Source of the DNA: Oceaniferula marina
GTDB lineage: Bacteria > Verrucomicrobiota > Verrucomicrobiia > Verrucomicrobiales > Akkermansiaceae
Length of the DNA stretch: 64,000 nucleotides
Direction of reading: 5' to 3'
NCBI RefSeq assembly: GCF_013391475.1
Contig: NZ_JACBAZ010000006.1
Coordinates: forward strand, 62,001-126,000
The stretch's first letter is position 1. Each line of letters opens with the position of its first letter. Made by a program: the position numbers and the translations under genes. The notes beneath the pieces were generated by a model that saw only the letters and a program-made list of their open reading frames with translations, ran no database searches and had not been told where the DNA came from. Positions 24,605 to 33,228 of this stretch are shown piece by piece.

Positions 24605-26029
24605 ATGAGCGCTGTTGGCGATAATCGTTTTGGCGGTATCCATCCGGGGGATGTTTTACAGCTTGATATCCAGGAGACGGTACATGCCGATTTTCTGGGG
24701 AAGATGGATGTCACCTTTCTCAGTCTGCTGCGTTATTTGCCCGGACGGCGTTCAGTATGGAAAGCCCGCTGTGAGTTTGGGGAATTGTTCATCAAGGTCT
24801 TTTTTCCACATCCCAAACAGGATCGGGATGTGGGGCGGGAGTGGCGGCACTCGATTCGATTGCATGATGCGGAGATGCCGATGGCCGAGCCTTATTTTTT
24901 GGCCCGTGGTGGTGAGGGCTGCTCCATTCTGGGTTTTGCGTATTTGGAAGGAGGAGTCACGCTTGATGCTTTGGCAAGCTTAGCTTGGCAGGACGCGGAC
25001 CGGAGTGATGTTTATCGCCAGTTGTTGGATTTGCATTCGCGCATGTTCGCTGCAGGAATCTATCAAGAAGATAATCATTTGGGGAATTACTTTTGGCATC
25101 AGGGGGAGGTCAGGCTTCTGGATGCCGCTACCTGTTGTTTTGTGGATCCTCCTGTGGATGGGGGGCGTCTTCGGGAGAATCTATCTTTGCTGCTTGCGAA
25201 TATCCCGCTGCCGGACAGGCGATGTGTTGACTCCTTGATCGCGAATAGCGACTTAAGGCAAGCCGGAGTTGGGGGGCGAGAGGCGTCGCGGGCGATTCAA
25301 ACACGCTTGCGGAAATATTATCGCAAGACGCGGAGGTCTTGTTCGGAATTTGAACTCCTTCGGGAGGGGGCAGAGTCTTGGTTGCTTTGCCGGGATCTGG
25401 AACCTGAGTTGAGGGAACAAGTGCTTTCTGGCATGGATGCTTTGTTTGCTGGAGGTACTTGGTTGAAGGATGGAAATACCTGCTCGGTTGTTGAAGTCGA
25501 GGTGAAAGGAAGGTCATACATTGTCAAACGCTACAACCGTAAACCCTGGTTGTATCGACTCCTGCATTGCCTTGCCACGCCCCGGGCATTGGAAAGTTGG
25601 AGTAACGGCCATGTGTTGCGCTTGTTTGGTATTGCGACTCCTCGGCCGTTGGCTTGTGGGGTGATTCGCTCCGGAGGACTACCGGAGCTTGCTTATCTGG
25701 TGATGGAAAAGGTGGAAGGCCCTCCATTGTGGGATCTGCCAGAGGATGAGTTGATGGAGCAAGGGAGTGGTCTGGCTCAGCAATTCGGGCAGCTGTTATG
25801 GAGTTTGGATACCTTGCAGGCGACGCATGGCGATATGAAAGGAAGTAATCTGGTCGTGGATCAACGAGATGTGCTGACCTTGATCGACCTCGACGGGACG
25901 AGATTTTACTGCACGGCATCCAAACATAGGAAAAAGCGGGACAAGGACATAAGACGCTTTTTACGGAACTGGGACAAGATGCCCGAAGTTCGGAACATGT
26001 TCAGTCGCGTGATCGACGCCGTGGATTAA
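24605..26029 (+). CDS. Tandem LPS-kinase (Kdo/WaaP-like) fusion protein
   Basis: 474 residues, about twice the length of a Kdo kinase or WaaP, because two protein-kinase-like domains are joined. Domain 1 (about 1-260) has a candidate ATP-binding Lys (LFIKVFF, K64), a catalytic-loop-like YQEDNHLGNYFW (D156) and a metal-binding Asp in VRLLDAATCCF (D173). Domain 2 (about 285-474) has SYIVKRYNRKPW (K308), THGDMKGSNLVV (H408, D410) and LTLIDLDGTRF (D428). Both halves therefore keep the residues expected for activity. It would phosphorylate LPS-core heptose or Kdo on the cytoplasmic face. It is convergent with another kinase gene. Confidence 0.78.
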   Translation: MSAVGDNRFGGIHPGDVLQLDIQETVHADFLGKMDVTFLSLLRYLPGRRSVWKARCEFGELFIKVFFPHPKQDRDVGREWRHSIRLHDAEMPMAEPYFLARGGEGCSILGFAYLEGGVTLDALASLAWQDADRSDVYRQLLDLHSRMFAAGIYQEDNHLGNYFWHQGEVRLLDAATCCFVDPPVDGGRLRENLSLLLANIPLPDRRCVDSLIANSDLRQAGVGGREASRAIQTRLRKYYRKTRRSCSEFELLREGAESWLLCRDLEPELREQVLSGMDALFAGGTWLKDGNTCSVVEVEVKGRSYIVKRYNRKPWLYRLLHCLATPRALESWSNGHVLRLFGIATPRPLACGVIRSGGLPELAYLVMEKVEGPPLWDLPEDELMEQGSGLAQQFGQLLWSLDTLQATHGDMKGSNLVVDQRDVLTLIDLDGTRFYCTASKHRKKRDKDIRRFLRNWDKMPEVRNMFSRVIDAVD

Positions 26030-26077
26030 GCATCGGAAAAAAGTCCATATTCCGGTGGTGCTTGAGCGGGGGGGGGC

Positions 26078-26881
26078 TTACTTGCGGGTCGCAGCGATCT
26101 TCCTTGCGATGGCTTTGGCCTCGGGCGTCAGTTTGTCGATGCCGAGGTATTGTTTGAGGAACCAGAGGCAATCCCGGGCAGGCCATTGCCGGATTCGACG
26201 GAACATTTTTTCGAGATCGTTTTTAATCAGTTTGGGCGATTTGGGGCCCGGGGATTTGGTGCGTTCCAAGTCGATCAGGCAGGCATTGTATGATTCCGGC
26301 AGTTGAGGCCGGCCCTCGACGATGGGAATGTTGAGGTAGATATGTCGACCGTAGAGAGCGTTGTGGATCAAGCCGGCGCGATGCATGGTTTTGACGACCT
26401 TGACAACGGCTTGAAGCATCGCAAGCCGGTCTTTTCGGCTTGGCCATTGCGTGGCTTCGAAGCTCTTGATCAATGTATCGACAGGGGACATGCCCTTGAG
26501 CTCTTCTGAGACAATAATGCACTGCTTGTCTCCATTCACCTTGCGTGTTGCGAAGTGGATGATTTTCATCGTAGGCACCCCCGCCTCCTGAAGTTTCAGA
26601 TAGTTTTGGTATTCGATTTCAAAGGTGCAGATCCGCCGCAACTTGAGTAGCGTGTTATTGGGGAAGTGGTTTTGTTGGCGCTTGAGATAAACGGTGCGCC
26701 CGTCCGGGAGTTCGATTCTGGAGACATGGCTCCAGGAGGTGTTGGCGTCGGGTCCCCGGAAGTTTCCTACCTCCACCAGGTTTTGCTCAGCGTTCCACCA
26801 GTCATCGAAGCTGGCGTAGCCTGCGTCGATGAGGCCGGCCGACCATTCGGGGTGGGTGTAGCTGTCAGGTGTGCTGGGCAT
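26078..26881 (-). CDS. InaA/LPS-kinase-like protein
   Basis: 267 residues with the layout of the lipopolysaccharide kinase/InaA family: GRTVYLKRQQNH (candidate ATP Lys, K67), QCIIVSEELKGMSPVDTLI as hinge region, and MHRAGLIHNALYGRHIYLN in place of the catalytic loop. ACLIDLERTKSP (D204) is the metal-binding Asp. The usual catalytic Asp of the HxD motif is absent (HNAL, residues 163-166), so it is either an InaA-type variant or an inactive pseudokinase. WaaP-type enzymes keep HRD at this point, as in the gene at 37500. It lies convergent to the tandem-kinase gene. Confidence 0.82.
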   Translation of the reverse strand: MPSTPDSYTHPEWSAGLIDAGYASFDDWWNAEQNLVEVGNFRGPDANTSWSHVSRIELPDGRTVYLKRQQNHFPNNTLLKLRRICTFEIEYQNYLKLQEAGVPTMKIIHFATRKVNGDKQCIIVSEELKGMSPVDTLIKSFEATQWPSRKDRLAMLQAVVKVVKTMHRAGLIHNALYGRHIYLNIPIVEGRPQLPESYNACLIDLERTKSPGPKSPKLIKNDLEKMFRRIRQWPARDCLWFLKQYLGIDKLTPEAKAIARKIAATRK

Positions 26882-26972
26882 GCAAACAGTTTGAAGTAGG
26901 TGAATTGGCTATGCAACAGCAAAGAATGAGGAGAAAGCGACTGAGCTATGTCTGGACGGCTTATCGTTGCTT

Positions 26973-27179
26973 ATACCATTCTCCCAGTTAAATTGGCAGA
27001 ATGGTTTGAGTTTAAGATGATGAGTCAGTCAGCAAGCTGAATGGCAAGGGGGCACTGAGTCTTTTAGATTTTACCGTTGTTGCGCGTCAGTTGCATAGCC
27101 CGCTATGCGCCTTCCTTGCGCCTAGTTAAAATCGAAAACCTTCAGTGCCATTCGGCCAATTTAACTGATCAAATGGTAT
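26973..27179. mobile_element. 207-bp MITE with long terminal inverted repeats
   Basis: The ends are near-perfect inverted repeats: ATACCATT-N5-AGTTAAATTGG on the left and, read in reverse, ATACCATTTGATCAGTTAAATTGGCC on the right (26 bases, positions 27154-27179). Inner arms GAATGGC...GGCACTGAG and CAGTGCCATTC extend the palindrome, with an apparent hairpin core (AGCCCGCTATGC). There is no coding capacity. The right end lies inside the 3' end of the neighbouring glycosyltransferase gene and supplies its last codons and stop. A much shorter sequence with the same ends is at 51942-51978. Confidence 0.75.
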
Positions 27180-28086
27180 TATTCAAGAATTTTGCAAGTC
27201 GCTTCAGGCCAAGCTTTCTGTATAGTTTCCTTTTCCGTTTCATGTTGTTTCTCCAGCGGGCATTGGCTTTGACGATTCTGGGGTCGAGTTCCGGATTTTT
27301 TACGAAGCTAAAGCCGTCGGTTTGTTGCCATAGTTCTTTATGATGAAATTCGGAGCTATTGCCACAATGCACCCCGGTGCCATCGTGTCCAATATTCTGC
27401 ACCAGGCTTTGTTTCGGATACACTGTGACGGTGCTGTTTAAATACTGGGCATACATCGCCCTGATGTCCAAGGCGTTGATTTTTCCGGAGGCTTCTCGTT
27501 TGACCATGCCTTCGAGGTCTCTGCCATTTTGAATCAACCGTGCCCTGTCGAGGGTTTCGAGGGCGTTGGACGGGATGGCTTTGATTTTATCAAAGTTGCT
27601 CGCGGTGATGCCGAAGCCCCAGGCTGAAAACCGGCTAAGGATAAAGGCGTCACTTTGTGACCTCACCTTGAGAGGGGGGGCATATCCACAAATGCTGAGA
27701 ACCTGCGGGTCATCTTTGTAGAACTCCAGAGCCTCGTTCATGTAGCACAAAAAACCAGGTGCCGTAACGATGTCATCTTCGAGCCAGATGAGTTTCCCAT
27801 ATTCGTCGAGCAGTTGGCGCATGCCGCCTCGATTGTTTTTGATGCGGTTGTTTTTTGTTCGTGCCACAATGGTTACCGATTCAAATCCATCAATGGTTTC
27901 AAGATAGGAACGTAAGGTCGAGACAGCGTTCTCGTCTCCCTCCATGGGAGCGTCAGAAAAAATATATAACTTACTTTGCTTCGCCAGCGTGTTTTGGGAA
28001 AGGGCCTCGATAGTTTGTTTCAGATGGGTCAAGCGAGTGTAGGTCGACACTCCGATCGGAGCGAGTGTGTAATGGTCGTGATTCAT
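27169..28086 (-). CDS. GT2-like / GNT-I-like glycosyltransferase
   Basis: 305 residues from the ATG at 28086 (MNHDHYTLAPIGVSTYTRLTHLKQTIEAL); a longer frame from 28149 overlaps the upstream gene and is not preferred. The GT-A fold is indicated by APIGVSTYTR, the donor/metal motif GKLIWLEDDIVTAPGFLCYMNEAL (EDD) and RFSAWGFGITA further on. The last residues NTI and the TGA stop come from the terminal repeat of a MITE, so the original C-terminus has probably been altered. It is the last gene of the rmlB operon on the minus strand, 31 bp after a sulfotransferase. Confidence 0.82.
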   Translation of the reverse strand: MNHDHYTLAPIGVSTYTRLTHLKQTIEALSQNTLAKQSKLYIFSDAPMEGDENAVSTLRSYLETIDGFESVTIVARTKNNRIKNNRGGMRQLLDEYGKLIWLEDDIVTAPGFLCYMNEALEFYKDDPQVLSICGYAPPLKVRSQSDAFILSRFSAWGFGITASNFDKIKAIPSNALETLDRARLIQNGRDLEGMVKREASGKINALDIRAMYAQYLNSTVTVYPKQSLVQNIGHDGTGVHCGNSSEFHHKELWQQTDGFSFVKNPELDPRIVKANARWRNNMKRKRKLYRKLGLKRLAKFLNNTI

Positions 28087-28117
28087 GATAGATCTGGCTC
28101 CCTCTCGGAAGGGGGGG

Positions 28118-29158
28118 TTAGGCTGAAACTTGATGCTGGTATTTCTCAATGGCGGATCTCAGAGCATATTCGTCATCGTTGTTGAGGCGGACTTGCTCTC
28201 TGTGGTCGAAGCGTTGTACGGGGGTTGCCGGCATATCGAGCGGGCAGCCTAAATCCTGATATTTTTGGTGGATGGTGGATAGGATGGCCTCGGGCGACTG
28301 GCAGAGGCTGAGATAGTCGATTTCGATGCTTCTTGATTGCGGGACAAGTTGCATTCCCATTGATACGGCGTGATGGGTATATACGGCTTGTGCGGCTGCT
28401 TGCTCAATGGCGCCGAGCTCGGCCAGTTCCGGGTATTCAGGAGGTTTGAATGACCACCATGTTTTACGGTTTCCGTAGTAGTGCACACGTGATTCAAGAA
28501 TGGATTGGGCGACGGAGAATAAATCTCGACGAATATGGGTGAAGACAAAGCGCTCGCTGATGTTTAAGAGGTAATCAATATGCCAGTTCATCAACATTCC
28601 TTTCATGACGAGAGGTTTGCCAAGCGACGACTCCATGGACGCCAGTCCTTGGAGGAATGCGTCGCTGTCGACACTGTGAAGTTGAGAGTCATCGAGCTTT
28701 TGGATTTCTCCAAAATGGAAGAATCGGCGCCAATAGTACCAGAATTCACTGGGAGCGAGAGCCCCTTTGACCCGACCTAGTTGGGATTCGAACTCGAGCT
28801 GTTGAGTTTTGATTCCCATTTGATCTTCTTTGTCGTAGTCGACCAAGGCTTTCTGGACCTCACAACCAAAGGCGGGGTTTCCGTAAAACCGAGCAATCAG
28901 GTTGGATGGGTAACCGAAACACCCCAACCGGGACAAATTCTGCATCAGCAATGTCGAACCGGATCGAGGGCAGCCCATGATGAGCATCAAGGGCATTTGG
29001 GGGCGGGTGGCTGGGTTGAGTTCCGTACCTGTAATACACTGGTTTATTCGAGAGAGTGTGGTTTCCAGGTTTTCACTTTTTCGAAACTTTTCTGTCAGGT
29101 CTGTCATGGCCGGTAATGTGTTGATCTCTCTTTCGTTGTGCTGCAATACCTGTTTCAT
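28118..29158 (-). CDS. PAPS-dependent sulfotransferase
   Basis: 346 residues. The 5'-phosphosulfate loop is LMLIMGCPRSGSTLLMQNLSRL and the 3'-phosphate region RFVFTHIRRDLFSVAQSILESR, both at expected spacing for Sulfotransfer_1/3 proteins. SIEIDYLSLCQSPEAILSTIHQKY matches the later conserved helix. Its ATG overlaps the stop of the upstream DegT-like gene (29155-29158, ATGA type), so translation is coupled. It is part of the rmlB-rmlA-vioA-like operon, which implies sulfation of the glycan containing the dTDP-derived amino sugar. Confidence 0.88.
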   Translation of the reverse strand: MKQVLQHNEREINTLPAMTDLTEKFRKSENLETTLSRINQCITGTELNPATRPQMPLMLIMGCPRSGSTLLMQNLSRLGCFGYPSNLIARFYGNPAFGCEVQKALVDYDKEDQMGIKTQQLEFESQLGRVKGALAPSEFWYYWRRFFHFGEIQKLDDSQLHSVDSDAFLQGLASMESSLGKPLVMKGMLMNWHIDYLLNISERFVFTHIRRDLFSVAQSILESRVHYYGNRKTWWSFKPPEYPELAELGAIEQAAAQAVYTHHAVSMGMQLVPQSRSIEIDYLSLCQSPEAILSTIHQKYQDLGCPLDMPATPVQRFDHREQVRLNNDDEYALRSAIEKYQHQVSA

Positions 29159-30183
29159 CCTTGTGATGAGATGAAGATTTGAGTCATTTTTTTGAGTCCG
29201 GTGTCGGATAAACGCTGGTCACAGAGTATGGTCATGATCTGATCGCTCAGATGCTGGGATTCCGTAAAATGTTTGGGCACTCTGTTATCAATGGGCCAGT
29301 GGACTGGGCAAAAAATACGAGAGCGATACATTTGCTCTAAGACTTGTTCTCTCTTGTTTGTGATGAGGGGAAACCCGAGGGGGACGACTTCTTCGGGTAA
29401 TTCTTTGAAGATCGCCCAGTCTGACAAGTCATTGAGGAGCTGCTTGTATCTTTGCCTGCGGGCCTTGGCAATGCTCTTGTAATCGAAGCCCCCCTTGAGC
29501 AGGGCGTAACTGTAATCCGTCATCTTATAGCTGCCAAGTGGGTGGAGTTCTTCAGCGGCTTGATAACTATCGTACCAGTTGATTTTTCCAAACTGATCAA
29601 AACGGGTTTTGAGGTCATAGGCTTTGTATGAAGCCATGATAAAATCGGCTGGAGCCTCTTGTAGTCGGACGTCTGAAAAACCGTGGTTTTTATGGCTTGT
29701 CAAAATGCCGCCATCCGGGACACCCACGGTTTTTCTGGGGCTATAGAGAGTGAAGTCAGCATAGGGGCGCTCAAAGGTAGAGAGCAGTGCTTGGGACGCG
29801 TCTTGCAGGATGGTGGCCCCACGTTCTGAGACGGCCTGCAAAGACGTAGTGTCGGATGGAAACCCAAAGTAATCGATAAAGATGACGAGATCCTTTTTGT
29901 TGATGTGTTTGACCCACTTCAAGTCGTGCGTTTTTAATCTGCCATCTACCGGGTAAAAGGAGATTTCGGTGTGTTTGGGAATGGCCGAGGTGATGGAGTT
30001 GCATAAAAAAGAGGGAAGCCACACTTTTTTTGGACGAGAGAGGTTGCAGAGGAGCCGGATCCCGGATCTGGCATTGATGAGCCTGAGATGCGCTTGCTGC
30101 AAAAAGGGTGGGGGCGGCTGCGGGCTGAAATTCAAGCCTTCATTGCCGAACATTCCTCCGATGATTTCTTCAGTGTAGGCCAT
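29155..30183 (-). CDS. DegT/DnrJ/EryC1-like PLP enzyme
   Basis: 342 residues. Pattern of the sugar-aminotransferase fold: RSGIRLLCNLSRPKKVWLPSFLCNSIT at the cofactor phosphate site, TILQDASQALLS (PLP-ring Asp), and FTLYSPRKTVGVPDGGIL with a Lys at the place of the Schiff-base lysine. The C-terminal small domain is shortened compared with classical members (about 370 residues). It may be an aminotransferase of a nucleotide sugar or a divergent relative. It lies 25 bp after the WbqC-like gene and overlaps the sulfotransferase gene by 4 bp. Confidence 0.78.
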   Translation of the reverse strand: MAYTEEIIGGMFGNEGLNFSPQPPPPFLQQAHLRLINARSGIRLLCNLSRPKKVWLPSFLCNSITSAIPKHTEISFYPVDGRLKTHDLKWVKHINKKDLVIFIDYFGFPSDTTSLQAVSERGATILQDASQALLSTFERPYADFTLYSPRKTVGVPDGGILTSHKNHGFSDVRLQEAPADFIMASYKAYDLKTRFDQFGKINWYDSYQAAEELHPLGSYKMTDYSYALLKGGFDYKSIAKARRQRYKQLLNDLSDWAIFKELPEEVVPLGFPLITNKREQVLEQMYRSRIFCPVHWPIDNRVPKHFTESQHLSDQIMTILCDQRLSDTGLKKMTQIFISSQG

Positions 30184-30208
30184 AGAACAAATGTTTTTAC
30201 GAGGGGGA

Positions 30209-30928
30209 CTATGTGAGTGAGTAATCCCTCAGGAAAGGGCGTATCGCCGCGGGGGAATGATTCATCATGAGATCGATGATGGATAAGCCGGAGACGAAAC
30301 TGGGATGACCTGCTTGAGTATACCTTGGAAGCGTTGGCTCCAGAAAATACAGGTGTATGCCATGTTCGGCGAATGCGTCTTTGGTATAGAGCGATTGTCC
30401 ACCAAGGGGGTTGATGTATGTTTTTGATTTCTCCCTCAAGCAAATATCAATGAGACGGTCCTGACGTTCCATTTCTTTATTGTTGTAGATGCTTGATGAG
30501 GGGATGAGCTCGGTTCGGATCCCCAAGTAGTTTGTGATCACCCGAAGCTGATGGGTTAACAGCTCGCTGAGTTTGGATGATGGGCAATCAAAAGCCGTTT
30601 GGATGAGATCGTTGACCTCGTTGAAGTAAGGGGCTTTTCCATAGGCCATTTGCAGTGTTCGGTGGGTTTTTGTAAGCCAGAGGTCTGTGTTTGCTAGCTC
30701 AATGGTTTTGATGTCTGTGAATGATCTTTTGCCTTGGATCGGCAGGGTGATCAGCAGTTCTTTGCCGTTGACCAAAATGCGGTTGCGGTTGATCCATCCG
30801 GATTTGATGTAGTGGACATCATCGTAAATGACAAACTTATCAACGGCTGCGATCAGTTGGAAGTAGCCGAGATAAGGAAAAAAATACGGCTGCATGATGG
30901 CAATGCTTGGGCCCGTCACTGTGTTCAT
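30209..30928 (-). CDS. WbqC-like family protein
   Basis: 239 residues. The family start is very clear: SIAIMQPYFFPYLGYFQLIAAVDKFVIYDDVHYIKSGWINRNRI, then LLITLPIQGKRSFTDIKTIEL and INPLGGQSLYTKDAFAEHGI. WbqC proteins occur in O-antigen clusters beside amino-sugar aminotransferase genes. Their exact reaction is not established; modification (perhaps acylation) of the amino sugar has been proposed. Here it is placed 18 bp after the VioA-like transaminase, supporting a role in that branch. Confidence 0.9.
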   Translation of the reverse strand: MNTVTGPSIAIMQPYFFPYLGYFQLIAAVDKFVIYDDVHYIKSGWINRNRILVNGKELLITLPIQGKRSFTDIKTIELANTDLWLTKTHRTLQMAYGKAPYFNEVNDLIQTAFDCPSSKLSELLTHQLRVITNYLGIRTELIPSSSIYNNKEMERQDRLIDICLREKSKTYINPLGGQSLYTKDAFAEHGIHLYFLEPTLPRYTQAGHPSFVSGLSIIDLMMNHSPAAIRPFLRDYSLT

Positions 30929-30946
30929 GGAAAAAGGTTTTTTTTG

Positions 30947-32035
30947 TTAACCGAGGGTGTTGAGGATGATTTGCGAGATGTTTTCGACTTCATCCAAGGA
31001 GAGATCGTGATAGAGAGGCAGGCAGAGGATGCGATTGGCTACGTCACTTGCTACGGGTGTTTCCTGAGCTGTTACATAGGGAAGAGCGTCGAGGCTGGGG
31101 TAGAAATAACGACGAGGGAAAATTTGTTGGGATGCCAAGGCTGAGGTAATCGTCTTTAGATCTTCGACCGATGGGAGGATGATCGGATAGTATGCTGCAT
31201 TCTGAGTTGCCTTGGCGTTCCACTCAGGCATGGCGATCGACTCGGATGGTTTAAGGAATGAGTGATACTTTTCCACCCTCCGGTGACGTTCGGCAATGAT
31301 TTCAGGTATACGCCCGTGAAGGCACAAGCCCATGGCGGCATGAAGCTCTGACATTTTGGCGTTGATGCCGAGACCTTGGAAGGCCTCCGGGCCGTCAAAG
31401 CCAAAGTTCCGCATGTAGGACAATTTATGGGCCAGTGCATCATCATTGGTGGCGAGCGCTCCTCCTTCGACACTGTGAAAGAGTTTGGTTGCATGCATAC
31501 TGAGAACGGAGACATCACCGTATTGCATGACGTTTTTCCCTGCTAACTCGACCCCGTAGGCGTGAGCGGCATCGTAGATGACAGGGACGTTCCATTTTTT
31601 TGAAATGCTGTCGATCGCTTTGACGTCACACGGGTTGCCAAACACATGGGTGGCAACAATCGCGGAGACACGATCGTGCATTTGCTGCTCGATGAGTTCG
31701 GGGTCGATGCACAGGGTGGCTGGATCGATGTCGGCAAAGCGGGCTTTGCATCCCTCCCACGCAATCGTGGACGTGGTGGCAATGAAAGAGAAGGGGGTGG
31801 TGACGATTTCGCCTTGGAGTCCAAGCGCCTTGATGGCAAGTTGCAGGGCAAGGGTGGCATTGGCCACCAGAAGAACATGCTTTACCCCGAATTCACGGGC
31901 CAGATCCTCTTCGAGTTGCTTTAAGCATGGGCCATTGTTGGTGAGGTGGCCTCGTTGCCAGATCCCTTCGAGTTGTTTGACGTAGTCCTGGAGTGGGGGA
32001 AGGGCTGATTGGGTGACATGGATGGGCTCGCGCAT
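30947..32035 (-). CDS. VioA-like dTDP-4-keto-6-deoxyglucose aminotransferase
   Basis: 362 residues from the ATG at 32035 (MREPIHVTQSALPPLQDYV). This N-terminus and the following IWQRGHLTNNGPCLKQLEE recall VioA-type enzymes more than FdtB or ArnB. PLP-site motifs are clear: VANATLALQLAIKALGL, VPVIYDAAHAYGVEL and VSVLSMHATKLFHSVEGGAL with the Schiff-base Lys. VioA converts dTDP-4-keto-6-deoxy-D-glucose, the RmlB product, to dTDP-4-amino-4,6-dideoxy-D-glucose using glutamate. rmlA and rmlB lie directly upstream and no rmlC or rmlD is present, which fits. A start at 32131 would extend into a degenerate stretch and is rejected. Confidence 0.85.
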   Translation of the reverse strand: MREPIHVTQSALPPLQDYVKQLEGIWQRGHLTNNGPCLKQLEEDLAREFGVKHVLLVANATLALQLAIKALGLQGEIVTTPFSFIATTSTIAWEGCKARFADIDPATLCIDPELIEQQMHDRVSAIVATHVFGNPCDVKAIDSISKKWNVPVIYDAAHAYGVELAGKNVMQYGDVSVLSMHATKLFHSVEGGALATNDDALAHKLSYMRNFGFDGPEAFQGLGINAKMSELHAAMGLCLHGRIPEIIAERHRRVEKYHSFLKPSESIAMPEWNAKATQNAAYYPIILPSVEDLKTITSALASQQIFPRRYFYPSLDALPYVTAQETPVASDVANRILCLPLYHDLSLDEVENISQIILNTLG

Positions 32036-32066
32036 GGTGCAGACGGCGATACAATCATAATCCGGG

Positions 32067-32301
32067 GAATTAGGCAACCGTATCAGCGAGGGACCTGGGT
32101 GGGTGGTAGAAGCCGGCACGGCCAAACTCATTGGCTGTCATGAGATCGTGTCCAGAATTGACCATACCCAGATCGAAACATTCGAGTTCGGGGGGGCACT
32201 CCGCGGGGTTTCATTTCCTGCGCTAGCTTTAGGATGCGTCTGGCGCATTGACCGAAGCCGATCGAGGGGAGTTCAATGAACTCAACGTCAGGGAGCCCGT
32301 G
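32067..32301 (-). pseudogene. Degenerate coding remnant between rmlA and the VioA-like gene
   Basis: On the minus strand a stop-free stretch reads PDVEFIELPSIGFGQCARRI, then LKLAQEMKPRGVPP. At a run of seven C (plus-strand G-run near 32190) the frame must shift by one base to continue as ELECFDLGMVNSGHDL, MTANEFGRAGFYH, PPRSLADTVA and stop. The composition looks protein-like, and the opening resembles the beginning of FdtA/WxcM-type sugar isomerases (VEFIELPSIG), but no complete gene or start remains. It may be a decayed or partly deleted gene of the operon, or chance. Confidence 0.3.
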
Positions 32302-32311
32302 TCAGGCAGGG

Positions 32312-33190
32312 TTAAGAACGGTTGTTTTCAGTGAGAAGGTTTTTGAGGTAGTGGGCATAGGAGGAACTTCCCATTGTCGATGCGGCTTGCTCAACTTGTG
32401 CTTCATTCATCCATTGATTGGCGAGCGCGATTTCTTCCAAGCAGGCTATTTTAAGCCCTTGGCGTTTCTCAACTGTTTGGACAAAATGGGAGGCTTCCAA
32501 AAGGCTGTCGTGCGTTCCGGTGTCGAGCCATGCAAAGCCCCGACCCAGGAGCTGGACGTTCAGAGTGTCGTTGGCAAGGTAGGCTTGGTTGATGCTGGTG
32601 ATTTCCAGCTCTCCTCTTGCGGAAGGGCGTATGGTCTTTGCTATATCAATGACATCATTGTCATAAAAGTAGAGCCCCGTGACTGCATAGTTTGATTTCG
32701 GGTGTTCGGGTTTTTCCTCGATCGATATCGCCTTTTTGTTTTGATCAAACTCGACGACTCCGAAGCGGCTAGGGTCGGTGACTTGGTATCCGAAAACCGT
32801 TGCTCCGGAGTCTCTGTTAGCCACTCTTTGCAGCATTGGGGTAAAGCCGGTTCCGAAGAACAGGTTGTCGCCTAGCACGAGACAAACTTGGTCGGCTCCA
32901 ATAAATTCCTCCCCGATGAGGAACGCCTCGGCGAGTCCATTCGGTTGGGCTTGGGTGGCATAACTGAGGTTGATCCCAAAGCGTTTGCCGGTGCCTAACA
33001 CTCTCTGGAAAGCATCCTGATCGTGTGGCGTTGTGATAATCATGATGTCGCGGATGCCTGCGAGCATGAGAACGGAGAGGGGATAGTAAATGAGGGGTTT
33101 GTCATAGACGGGAAGGAGCTGTTTGGACACCCCTCTCGTCACCGGGAATAATCGTGTTCCTGTGCCTCCTGCTAAAATGATACCTTTCAT
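32312..33190 (-). CDS. rmlA: Glucose-1-phosphate thymidylyltransferase
   Basis: 292 residues from the ATG at 33190 ([20 protein letters not shown]), the usual RmlA length. Signature and active-site segments are complete: [92 protein letters not shown]. It makes dTDP-glucose from dTTP and glucose-1-phosphate in the cytoplasm, the first step toward dTDP-deoxy and amino sugars. The gene follows rmlB by 38 bp. Between it and the next operon gene is a 276-bp stretch with a decayed frame. Confidence 0.96.
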   Translation of the reverse strand: MKGIILAGGTGTRLFPVTRGVSKQLLPVYDKPLIYYPLSVLMLAGIRDIMIITTPHDQDAFQRVLGTGKRFGINLSYATQAQPNGLAEAFLIGEEFIGADQVCLVLGDNLFFGTGFTPMLQRVANRDSGATVFGYQVTDPSRFGVVEFDQNKKAISIEEKPEHPKSNYAVTGLYFYDNDVIDIAKTIRPSARGELEITSINQAYLANDTLNVQLLGRGFAWLDTGTHDSLLEASHFVQTVEKRQGLKIACLEEIALANQWMNEAQVEQAASTMGSSSYAHYLKNLLTENNRS

Positions 33191-33228
33191 GATGTCGATG
33201 CTTGTTTTATCTGCGGGGTTCTCTTGTT

